This document shows, piece after piece, positions 1 to 7,346 of a stretch of DNA of 33,376 nucleotides. A program made the position numbers and the translations under genes. The notes beneath the pieces are model-generated. The model saw only the letters and a program-made list of their open reading frames with translations, was not told the DNA's origin and ran no database searches. Source of the stretch: Methylosinus sp. Ce-a6 (GTDB taxonomy: Bacteria; Pseudomonadota; Alphaproteobacteria; Rhizobiales; Beijerinckiaceae); contig NZ_BGJX01000037.1 of assembly GCF_009811655.1 (NCBI RefSeq), positions 1-33,376 of the forward strand, given 5' to 3'. The first letter of the stretch is position 1. Every line of letters begins with the position of its first letter.

Positions 1-141
1 GAAGCGCGACCTCGGGTGCGATCACTCGAAAATAACCCGACGGCTCCGCCAAAGAAAGCGATCAAATATCCGTACATACACTGTTGCGGCGAGCCGTAAG
101 CGCCGTTCTTATCCCATAGCTGTTGCAATGGATAACGGCTT

Positions 142-189
142 GCAATTCTTTGCGACAAGGCGTTGCAAGCCTTTGCCGCAAAGAATTGC
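142..189. repeat. Long interrupted hairpin beside the IS66 remnant
   Basis: A perfect 13-bp inverted repeat (142-154 against 177-189, arm GCAATTCTTTGCG) encloses a second 5-bp stem (157-161 against 169-173) around the loop GTTGCAA. The hexamer TTGCAA also occurs at 123-128 and 140-145. The structure lies about 30 bases beyond the transposase stop codon, so it could be a terminator or part of the right end of the mobile element. GTAAGCGCC at 96-104 could be an IS66-type terminal sequence, but I did not find a convincing partner end. The first 90 bases hold no gene I can name; a minus-strand frame open from 77 to the window edge has a hydrophobic start but is too short to judge. Confidence 0.5.
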
Positions 190-218
190 CAACGATTGTT
201 CGGCGCGCTGGTGTGCGA

Positions 219-898
219 TCAGGCGGCCGGCGCCGCCGGCGAGGATTTGAAGGCCCAGGGCATCAGTTCGTCGATGCGTGATCGCGGATGGCCGTGGAAG
301 GCCATCGTTCTTATCTAATCGGCCAGAACGGCGCGGTCGAGCATGACGCCGTGTCGCGCGGAGACCTGCGATTGGCGGTAGAGCGGCATGCGCTCGCTGA
401 ACTTGGCGACCGCCACTTGCGCCAGCAGCGCCTCGGTGGGAACGCCGCCTCTATCAGATGTGCGGGAGCCGGCCCTGGGCGACGCCCGTGCAGCCCCTCG
501 GACAGGCGTAACGGGGCCGCACGGTCTCGATGACGCGATATTGCGCTGGCGTCACGTCGAGGCGGCTGGAGCGGTCCTCGCCGATCCGAACAGGCCGCAG
601 CCGCAGGGACAGGCGAGGCTCTCTGGCTCGATCACGCGCTCGACGCGCGGCAGATGAGCAGGAAAGGCGCGCGCGGCGCGGCCGGCGCGCTCCCTCGTCG
701 CCGGGCGCCCCGAGCGGCGCGCGATCGTCCTCCCGCTCCTGGACTTCGGCGATCGCGATCTCGATATCTTCCGGAACGAGCTGCAACTGATCGGGATCGA
801 GCTTCTCCGAACGCTTGCCGAAGCGCGCGCGTTCATATTCCTTGACGAGCAATTGCAGCTCTGCGAGTCGGGCGGGATCGAAGCGCGGCGTCGGCTGC
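219..898 (-). pseudogene. IS66-family transposase (TnpC) remnant, core deleted
   Basis: Decayed transposase of an IS66-family insertion sequence. Read on the minus strand, the N-terminal region begins near 898 with LAELQLLVKEYERARFGKRS and EKLDPDQLQL, typical of TnpC. It shifts frame near 700 into AHLPRVERVIEPESLACPC (zinc-finger region), shifts back near 600 to IGEDRSSRLDVTPAQYRVIE, and continues at about 463-320 with GGVPTEALLAQVAVAKFSER and MPLYRQSQVSARHGV. It then jumps to the extreme C-terminus, GHPRSRIDELMPWAF, ending at the stop codon 219-221. The DDE catalytic region that should lie between these parts (a few hundred residues) is absent, so the element cannot transpose by itself. No TnpA or TnpB partner is visible. 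Family assignment is strong; exact frameshift points are approximate. Confidence 0.8.
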
Positions 899-1298
899 CC
901 TTATCGGACACGGTTCCGAACGGCCCGAAAATCGGCACCCGAGGGGTCGGCGGCGGGAAAAAGGACCGCTTTTGTGAGCCCGGGTCTCGGGAAGTCCGAC
1001 TCGTTTTCATGCTTAACACATTGAAATACAGATATTTTAGAGCCGCGTCGGTTCATTCACGCGGCGTTTCCACAAGGTCTCGGCATTTCCGATTCGATTT
1101 CGCGGAGGTCATTGCGATTGAACGAACGCCGCCGAGCTCGGCGGGTTCGCGGGCGAGCCCTCGCGGAAACCTTGTGCACAAGGCGCCGCAGCGCCAGCTC
1201 GGGATTGCATCCGTGGAATAGTCTTCCCAGAATCGTCGCCTCCGGCAGGCGCGCAATGCCGCTTCTCCGACGCGCACGCGCGAGCAATCGACGAAGCC
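899..1298. other. Intergenic stretch, no gene recognised
   Basis: Between the IS66 remnant and the helicase gene I see no protein-coding signal. Open frames here are short or antisense to the helicase start, and none resembles a known family. The AT-rich patch at 1010-1040 could contain the helicase promoter, but no clear -35/-10 pair stands out. Confidence 0.4.
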
Positions 1299-4200
1299 AT
1301 GATCTACGACGAGAACGATATTTTGTTGCATGTCGGCCTCCGCGCGCTCGAAGCGGGCCGAATATATCGAGCCCAGGGGCGCGTCCTCCACTATGCGAAC
1401 GGCGGCGATTCGATCTCGGCGCAAGTGCATGGCAACGAGCGTCGACCCTATGAGCAGGACATTGTCGTCACGGGCTCCGAATCGGGAAAGGCGACGATCC
1501 GGAGCGAATGCACCTGCCCCGTCGGCGAGGGGTGCAAGCATGTCGCCGCGGCGCTGCTCGAAGGCCTCGCGCGCAAATCCGCGCCCCACGCGCCTCCGAG
1601 AGCGCTCCCCCGCGTCGAGACCATGCCGCCGCCAGCAAAGCCCGTCGCCCTCGAGCTGCCGCCGCAGCTCGCCTCATGGCTGCACGCGCTGGAAGAGGCG
1701 CGCGAGCGCGGCTCGGAAGACTATCCCAAAGGCCAGCAGCAACGCATCGTCTACGTATTCGCCCCCGAAGCGCGCTGTGACGGCGGCATCCCCCGCCTCC
1801 AGCTCGTCATCCACTCCACCCGGCTCCTCAAGGACGGCTCGTTTTCCCCCTCCTCGCGTCCCTATGATTCGAGACACGCGCTCACCTCGTCGAGCCCGGC
1901 GAAATTTCTGCGCCCCACGGATTTTCGCAGCTTCCGCATGATCGCCGCCGCCTGCGACCGCTTCGGCTATTACTCGTCCGAATCGCCCTTCACCGACGAC
2001 GGCGCGCTCGAGATCGTCGAAGCCATTCTCGCGACCGGCCGCGCGCGCTGGCTGACGGTCGGCGGCGCGGCGCTGTCTCTCGGGCCGACGCGGCCGGGTC
2101 GCATCCACTGGGACGCAGGCGACGGCGCGGAACTGCGGCTGCGCCTCGACGCCGGAGACGGCCTCGTCACGCTCAATGCGGCGCCGCCCGTCTATGTCGA
2201 CGCCAAAGCCGGGCTGATCGGCGTCATCGATCTCGGCCTCGCGCCGAAACTCGCGCATCGACTCGTCGGCGCGCCGGCGGCGCCGGTGGAGCACGCGGCG
2301 CTGCTCGCCGAGCGCATGGCGCAAAAGCTCCCCGATCTCGCGCCGCTGGCCCCGCCGCCGCCGGCGCCGCCCGTTCTCTATACGGAGCCGCCGCGTCTCG
2401 CGCTGCGGCTGATGCGCGCCGAGCTGCCGCTCGAAAGCGCGGCCGCGCCGCATTACTCCTCCTATTACGGCTGGCGGGAGCCGACCGAGCCGATCGGCCT
2501 CGCCCGCGTCGTCTTCCGCTACGGCCCGGTCGACATCGGCGTCGCCGAAGCGAAAGACACGCTGACCCGCTTCCACCAGGGCGGCCTCGTCGAGATCCAT
2601 CGCGACCGGCAGGCGGAGGCGGCCGCTCTGAAAACGCTGCGCGCCAATGGCTTCGTCGAAGCGCCCAAAATGCGCCGGCGCGCGCCGAACAAATTCGCGC
2701 ATGACTTTCTGCCCGACGAAGACGATGAATTCGCCTGGCACGACGCGCTCTATCGTGATCTCCCGCGCCTCGCGGAGCTCGGCTGGACGATCGAGATCGA
2801 CGCGGATTTTCCCGTCCGCCTGCTGACCGGCCGCGGCGTCGACGCCGAGATTCGCGAAACTACGGGAATCGATTGGCTCGAGCTCGAGCTCGGCGTCACG
2901 ATCGACGGCGAGACCATCGATCTCGTGCAGCCGATCGCGGCGATGATCGGCGCGCCGGATTTCGATCGCCGGATATTCGCCGTGAACGAGAACGACGACG
3001 AGCCGTTTTATCTCGGCCTCGCCGATGGCCGCTTCCTCGCCTTGCCGAGAGCGCGGATCGCGCCGATCGTCGCGGCGATCTGGGAGCTGGCTTGCGGCGG
3101 CGCGCTCCAAGGCGCGGACAAAAGGTTGCGCCTCTCGCCGATGGATCTCGCCGGCCTCGCCGCCTTCGAGGAGGCGACCGGCGGCGCGGGGCTCTCCTGG
3201 CGCGGCGGCGAAAAGCTGCGCGAGATGGGGCGAAAACTGACGGCGAATGGCGGCCTCCCCGACGTCGCCTTGCCCGAGACCTTCTGCGCGACGCTGCGTC
3301 CCTATCAGGCGCAGGGCGTCGCCTGGCTCGCCTTTCTTCGCGGTCTCGCGCTCGGCGGCGTGCTCGCCGATGACATGGGCCTCGGCAAGACCGTCCAGGC
3401 GCTCGCGCTCATCGCCATAGAGAAAGCCGCCGGGCGGCTCGGAGCGCCGGCGCTCGTCATCGCGCCGACGAGCCTCATGGCCAATTGGCGGCGCGAGGCG
3501 GAAAAATTCGCGCCCGATCTCGCCGTCGTCGTCCTGCAAGGGAGCGACCGCAAGAAGCGTTTCGCCGAGATCGACGCCGCCGACATCGTGCTCTCCACCT
3601 ATCCGCTGATCTCGAAGGATCACGAGACGCTCGCGGCGCGCCAATGGAGCCTCGTTTTTCTGGACGAGGCGCAGACGATCAAGAATCCCAACGCCGCGAC
3701 CACGCGGCTCATCCGCTCGCTGCGCGCCGGCACGCGCTTCTGCCTCACCGGGACGCCGCTCGAGAACCATCTCGGCGAGCTGTGGTCGATCTTCTCTTTC
3801 GCCCTGCCCGGATTCCTCGGCGACCTTCCCGGTTTCACCCAGGCGTTTCGCACTCCCATCGAGAAGAAAGGCGATGCGGAGCGGGGCAGGCTGCTGGCCA
3901 AGCGGATCAAGCCCTTCCTGCTGCGACGCACGAAGGAAGAGGTCGCGAACGAGCTGCCGCCCAAGACCGAAATCGTCGAGCGCGTCGAGATGGAGCCGGC
4001 GCAGCACGATCTCTACGAATCCATCCGCCTCTCCATGCATGAGAAGGTGCGCGCCGCCATCGCCGCCAAGGGCTTTTCCCGCAGCAGGATCGTGATCCTC
4101 GACGCGCTGCTGAAGCTGCGGCAATGCTGCTGCGATCCGCGCCTGCTGAAGCTCTCCGCGAAAGCCTCCGCCAAGGCGCGATCCGCGAAGCTCGAGCGCT

Positions 4201-4688
4201 TGATGGAATTGCTCGAAGCGCTCATCGACGAAAAGCGCCGCGTGCTGGTGTTTTCGCAGTTCACCTCCATGCTCGATCTCATCCGCCCCGAGCTCGACGC
4301 GCGCGGCGTCGCCTACTCGCTGCTCACCGGCGACACGCGCGACCGCGCCGCGGCGGTCAACGATTTTCAGGACGGCCGCACGCGCGTTTTTCTCATCAGC
4401 CTCAAGGCCGGCGGCGTCGGCCTCAACCTCACCGCCGCCGACACGGTGATCCTCTATGATCCCTGGTGGAACCCGGCCGTCGAGGATCAGGCGATCGACC
4501 GCGCCCATCGCATCGGCCAGGACAAGCCCGTTTTCGTCCACAAGATCGTCGTCTCGGGCACGATCGAGGAGAAAATGACCGTGCTGAAGGAGAAGAAGCG
4601 CGCGCTGGCCGAGAGCCTCTTCGACCATGACGGGACCCCGACCCTCGCCCTCACCGAGGCCGATCTCGATATGCTGTTCGCGCCATGA
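1299..4688 (+). CDS. SWIM zinc-finger SNF2-family helicase
   Basis: A 1129-residue Swi2/Snf2-type DNA-dependent ATPase of the bacterial HepA/RapA-like class, expected to translocate on duplex DNA and remodel protein-DNA complexes. The N-terminus carries a SWIM zinc finger (C71, C73, C79, H81 in CTCPVGEGCKH). A long poorly conserved region follows, then the two RecA-like lobes: Walker A DDMGLGKT (691-698, K697), Walker B DEAQ (789-792), LTGTPLENH, and the C-terminal lobe with SLKAGGVGLNLTAAD and the arginine-finger motif DRAHRIGQ (1067-1074). All core helicase motifs are intact and the length is normal for this class. The ribosome-binding site is weak. It stands alone between mobile-element debris on both sides. 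The biological partner is unknown; the family is certain. Confidence 0.93.
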   Translation: MIYDENDILLHVGLRALEAGRIYRAQGRVLHYANGGDSISAQVHGNERRPYEQDIVVTGSESGKATIRSECTCPVGEGCKHVAAALLEGLARKSAPHAPPRALPRVETMPPPAKPVALELPPQLASWLHALEEARERGSEDYPKGQQQRIVYVFAPEARCDGGIPRLQLVIHSTRLLKDGSFSPSSRPYDSRHALTSSSPAKFLRPTDFRSFRMIAAACDRFGYYSSESPFTDDGALEIVEAILATGRARWLTVGGAALSLGPTRPGRIHWDAGDGAELRLRLDAGDGLVTLNAAPPVYVDAKAGLIGVIDLGLAPKLAHRLVGAPAAPVEHAALLAERMAQKLPDLAPLAPPPPAPPVLYTEPPRLALRLMRAELPLESAAAPHYSSYYGWREPTEPIGLARVVFRYGPVDIGVAEAKDTLTRFHQGGLVEIHRDRQAEAAALKTLRANGFVEAPKMRRRAPNKFAHDFLPDEDDEFAWHDALYRDLPRLAELGWTIEIDADFPVRLLTGRGVDAEIRETTGIDWLELELGVTIDGETIDLVQPIAAMIGAPDFDRRIFAVNENDDEPFYLGLADGRFLALPRARIAPIVAAIWELACGGALQGADKRLRLSPMDLAGLAAFEEATGGAGLSWRGGEKLREMGRKLTANGGLPDVALPETFCATLRPYQAQGVAWLAFLRGLALGGVLADDMGLGKTVQALALIAIEKAAGRLGAPALVIAPTSLMANWRREAEKFAPDLAVVVLQGSDRKKRFAEIDAADIVLSTYPLISKDHETLAARQWSLVFLDEAQTIKNPNAATTRLIRSLRAGTRFCLTGTPLENHLGELWSIFSFALPGFLGDLPGFTQAFRTPIEKKGDAERGRLLAKRIKPFLLRRTKEEVANELPPKTEIVERVEMEPAQHDLYESIRLSMHEKVRAAIAAKGFSRSRIVILDALLKLRQCCCDPRLLKLSAKASAKARSAKLERLMELLEALIDEKRRVLVFSQFTSMLDLIRPELDARGVAYSLLTGDTRDRAAAVNDFQDGRTRVFLISLKAGGVGLNLTAADTVILYDPWWNPAVEDQAIDRAHRIGQDKPVFVHKIVVSGTIEEKMTVLKEKKRALAESLFDHDGTPTLALTEADLDMLFAP

Positions 4689-5113
4689 CGTCGGGACGCG
4701 CCTTCTCGGCTTGCCGTTCGGCTGGTTCTTCCTGCAATTGGATCGCCCCGGACGTCGGGCGCGCGCGATAGCTGCCGGCCCGCAGGCGCAGCATGTTCGA
4801 CTACCCGATTGCAACGCGAAGGTTCTGCTGCGCTGGGGCGACGCCCGCTATCTATTCTGAATGCGCGGTCTATCCTCGGTGTCGTCGAAATCGGCGATCT
4901 CGTCGTCCGACTGTCGTCATCGCTCACGACGCCGAGGACGCGATCGAGATCGGCTTCAGGGGCCGGCCATTGCAGCAGACCGTCATCCTCTAGCCGTTCG
5001 AGATCCGGAGAGCGTCGCCCAATCGAGAATCGAGCGGCAAATCGACGAGCGCGGCCGCATCCAGCCTCGCCGGGCGCTGGGCGAAGGCGCGCCAAAGGCG
5101 GTGAACTCGGAAA
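4689..5113. other. Intergenic stretch, no gene recognised
   Basis: This stretch lies between the helicase and a HicB-like gene. I looked for a toxin partner (HicA or PIN type) in all frames and saw none. A minus-strand frame across 4487-5095 overlaps the helicase end and shows no family features. It may be decayed accessory DNA, given the fragments just downstream. Confidence 0.4.
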
Positions 5114-5380
5114 ATGAGCAAAGCGACTTATCCCCTAAAGCTGCCTGCCTCCCTCAAAAAGGAGGCGGCCAGACTTGCGAAACAGGACGGCGTTTCGTTG
5201 AATCAATGGATTGCGACGGCCGTCGCCCAGAAAATCGGCGTCGTCGAAACGACGGCCGAGTTCCCGAAGCGTCGCGCTGGAAACGCGAGCGGCTCCGGTT
5301 TGTCGGAGATCCTTCGGCAAGCGCCCGACCGCGCGCCGGATCCCGGCGACGAGTTGCCCCCCGATTGGGTTTCGTCGTGA
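5114..5380 (+). CDS. HicB-like antitoxin, orphan
   Basis: An 88-residue protein with an N-terminal segment typical of HicB/Arc-type ribbon-helix-helix proteins: YPLKLPASLKKEAARLAKQD followed by GVSLNQWIATAVAQKIG. The short beta strand followed by two helices would form a DNA-binding dimer, so it is probably an autoregulating antitoxin or a solitary regulator. The C-terminal half is proline-rich and probably disordered. The start follows the weak purine-rich stretch CTCGGAAA. No HicA or other toxin gene is adjacent, and the gene sits among gene fragments, so it may be left over from a lost toxin-antitoxin pair. Family confidence is good; function as an antitoxin is inferred. Confidence 0.72.
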   Translation: MSKATYPLKLPASLKKEAARLAKQDGVSLNQWIATAVAQKIGVVETTAEFPKRRAGNASGSGLSEILRQAPDRAPDPGDELPPDWVSS

Positions 5381-5421
5381 AGAAGTCTCCATCGCTCACC
5401 TCGAAGCCGGTCACCTGACCC

Positions 5422-5532
5422 ATGCCCCTGATCGGCTACGCCCGCGTCTCGACCGAGGACCAGGTCACGGACGCCCAGACCGATGTGCTGAAGGCGGCCG
5501 GCTGTCAATCAGCCATGACGAGGCATTTTTGA
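5422..5532 (+). pseudogene. Serine recombinase (resolvase/invertase) N-terminal fragment
   Basis: The 36 codons starting at 5422 read MPLIGYARVSTEDQVTDAQ and continue to AAGC, which is the start of a Tn3-type resolvase/invertase, including the nucleophile serine S10. After the cysteine codon the family match ends abruptly and a stop follows at 5530-5532, so the rest of the catalytic domain and the DNA-binding domain are missing. This is a truncated relic of a mobile element and cannot be active. Its end overlaps a different fragment in another frame, which points to a deletion junction near 5505. Confidence 0.75.
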
Positions 5533-5573
5533 AAGCGCTCGGCCCGAACAGGACCATCGAGTTACCGGGATAG
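5505..5573 (+). pseudogene. Possible C-terminal fragment of an ABC-F ATPase
   Basis: In the frame next to the resolvase fragment the sequence reads SISHDEAFLKALGPNRTIEL and ends at a stop codon (5571-5573). The H-loop histidine context (SHDxxFL) followed by a short strand resembles the last residues of the second ATPase domain of ABC-F proteins. There is no upstream ATPase domain, so only the tail would remain after the deletion that also truncated the resolvase. The match is short and could be coincidence. Confidence 0.3.
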
Positions 5574-5915
5574 CCATTTTTCCCATGAGCGGTCGCTTCG
5601 GGATCGCTCGCGTTCTTCACGAAGGCATCGCGTTCGAGAGGGGGGAATAGCGTAAACATAGTGATCGTCACTATCGGTCGCGCCCGCCAGTCCCTGCTCC
5701 CGCTGACGTTCACCCGGCCGTTGGCAGGCATGGAAACCCGAATATTCCCGAGCCTTTGCGCCGCCGCTCTCGTGACCGCGCTCCGTCCTCGACTGGATGA
5801 CGATCGTCGCGCGACCCGTTCCCGCCACGGCGACGATCGTTCCTCCGCGCATGCGAGCCATTGCGAAGCGGATGCAACGCCACAGTTATCATCACGGCGA
5901 GCGCGGGAGGCGGCC
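5574..5915. other. Intergenic stretch upstream of the stress protein gene
   Basis: No gene is supported here. The frame of the downstream stress protein stays open upstream to about 5661, but the upstream part has no family similarity and a good Shine-Dalgarno sequence marks the internal ATG. The stretch contains the operator-like dyad at 5658-5674, listed separately. Confidence 0.4.
5658..5674. promoter_or_regulatory. Operator-like palindrome ATAGTGA-TCG-TCACTAT
   Basis: A perfect 7-bp inverted repeat with a 3-base spacer, in a locally AT-richer setting about 240 bases upstream of the stress protein gene. Size and symmetry fit a dimeric repressor or activator site. No regulator gene of an obvious matching family is adjacent, so the binding protein is unknown. 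Confidence 0.35.
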
Positions 5916-6338
5916 ATGTTCAAGAGAATTCTCGTCCCGATCGATCTGACGGAACAGGCGCTCACAGCGCAGGCCATGAGCGTCGCCGAAGCGCTGGCGG
6001 AAAAATTCGATAGCGACATGCGCCTCGTCAACGTTCAGTCGCTCGTTCCCATATCGATGATCGACTATGCGCCCGAAAATTTTGAGCAGAGCATTCGGAT
6101 CGGACTCGAGAATGAAATTGCGGCTGTCGCCGCCGGATGCAAGCGGCCCCCAAAGCGTATTTCCACCACTATACTGTTCGGTCCTGTCGATCAGAATATT
6201 ATCGCGGAGGCCCGAGATTGGGCGGCGGATGCGATCGTCATCGGTTCTCATAGACCGGGCAAGGATCGATTCCTCATAGGTTCGAATGCGAGCGCGGTCG
6301 TCAGACATACGGCCTGCTCGGTCTTGGTGGTTCGATAG
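5916..6338 (+). CDS. Universal stress protein, UspA family
   Basis: A 140-residue single-domain universal stress protein. It starts MFKRILVPIDLTEQA, the usual first strand and acidic nucleotide-contact residue, and ends with IVIGSHRPGKDRFLIGSNAS then VVRHTACSVLVVR, the normal final strand. The ATP-binding G-x2-G-x9-G-S/T loop is altered: only the last G-S is in place and HRPG replaces the usual spacing, so nucleotide binding may differ. GGGAGG at 5905-5910 supports this start. It lies directly upstream of the oxidase operon on the same strand, which is consistent with a respiratory or redox stress role, but that is only context. Confidence 0.88.
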   Translation: MFKRILVPIDLTEQALTAQAMSVAEALAEKFDSDMRLVNVQSLVPISMIDYAPENFEQSIRIGLENEIAAVAAGCKRPPKRISTTILFGPVDQNIIAEARDWAADAIVIGSHRPGKDRFLIGSNASAVVRHTACSVLVVR

Positions 6339-6438
6339 ACGCTCGACCCAGGGCTCGGCCGGCCTCGCAAATGCCCTTTTGACGCGCGCGTCGTTTTGAG
6401 CCTACACTGCACCTAAACGTGAGATCGGCCACGGTCTC

Positions 6439-7299
6439 ATGACGCTCATGCTCGTTGCGGGATCGGCTGAAATGCTCGTCGCACTTGTCATGGTCCTCGT
6501 CGTGGCCGGATCCCTCGCGTTCCATTTCTTGAGCCCCTGGCGCGCGACGCCGATCGCTTCGAACTGGGGCTTCATAGACGATACGGTAGCGCTGACGTTC
6601 TGGATCACGACCGCGGGCTTCGTCGCCGTCGTGCTGTTCATGGCCTATTGCCTGTATCGCTTCCGCCATCAGCCGGGGCGACGCGCCGCCTATGAGCCGG
6701 AAAATCAGAAGCTGGAGGCATGGCTCGCGATCGTGACGACGATCGGGGTCGTTCTTCTTCTCGCGCCGGGGCTGCTCGTCTGGGGTCAATATATCACCGC
6801 GCCAGAAGGGGCGATGGAGGTCGAGGCCGTCGGCGTCCAATGGAACTGGAGCTTCCGCCTGCCGGGGGCCGACAAGAAGCTCGGCGCGAGCGACGTTCGC
6901 TTGGTCGACGGCGCGAATCCGCTCGGCGTCAGTCCTTCCGATCCCAGGGGCCGGGACGATCTCATCGTCGCCGACGGCGAATTGCATCTGCCGTTGGGAA
7001 AGCCAGTGAAAATGCTGCTGCGCTCTCTGGACGTTCTTCATGATTTCTACGTGCCGCAGATCCGAGCGAAGATGGATCTCGTGCCGGGACTCGTCAGCTA
7101 TCTCTGGTTTACGCCGACGAAGATCGGCCAATATGAGATTCTCTGCGCCGCCTATTGCGGCGTCGGACATCCTCAAATGCGCGGAACGCTGATCGTCGAT
7201 GAGGAGGCCGATTACGCCAGATGGCTCTCGGCTCAGCAGACCTTCGAGCAGTCGCGCAAGTCGGACAAAGGCGGGGAGAAGAGCGCTTCGAACGAATAA
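6439..7299 (+). CDS. coxM: Cytochrome c oxidase subunit II (CoxM-type)
   Basis: A 286-residue subunit II of an aa3-type heme-copper oxidase, which accepts electrons from cytochrome c at a periplasmic CuA centre. There is an N-terminal hydrophobic segment (about 5-30), then two membrane helices (about 50-72 and 92-112) and the cupredoxin domain. The CuA ligands are intact: H201 in DVLHDFYVP and C236, C240, H244 and M247 in CAAYCGVGHPQM. The VQWNWSF aromatic electron-entry motif is also present. No C-terminal heme c domain follows, so it is not a caa3 enzyme. It is the first gene of an operon with two subunit III genes, an order like coxMNOP of Bradyrhizobium. Start could also be the ATG at 6448. 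Confidence 0.92.
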   Translation: MTLMLVAGSAEMLVALVMVLVVAGSLAFHFLSPWRATPIASNWGFIDDTVALTFWITTAGFVAVVLFMAYCLYRFRHQPGRRAAYEPENQKLEAWLAIVTTIGVVLLLAPGLLVWGQYITAPEGAMEVEAVGVQWNWSFRLPGADKKLGASDVRLVDGANPLGVSPSDPRGRDDLIVADGELHLPLGKPVKMLLRSLDVLHDFYVPQIRAKMDLVPGLVSYLWFTPTKIGQYEILCAAYCGVGHPQMRGTLIVDEEADYARWLSAQQTFEQSRKSDKGGEKSASNE

Positions 7300-7346
7300 T
7301 CGTCTGCGCATGGCGCGTCGAATGGGGCGGGAGGAGAGACGAGCCG

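Noticed and set aside
1674..4814. Minus-strand open frame of 1046 codons opposite the helicase gene
   Set aside because: It is antisense to a gene with all SNF2 motifs; in GC-rich DNA the opposite frame often stays open, and the product is Arg/Glu/Asp-rich without any family motif.
5661..5915. Extended start for the universal stress protein at GTG 5661
   Set aside because: The extra residues match nothing in the family, and GGGAGG marks the ATG at 5916.
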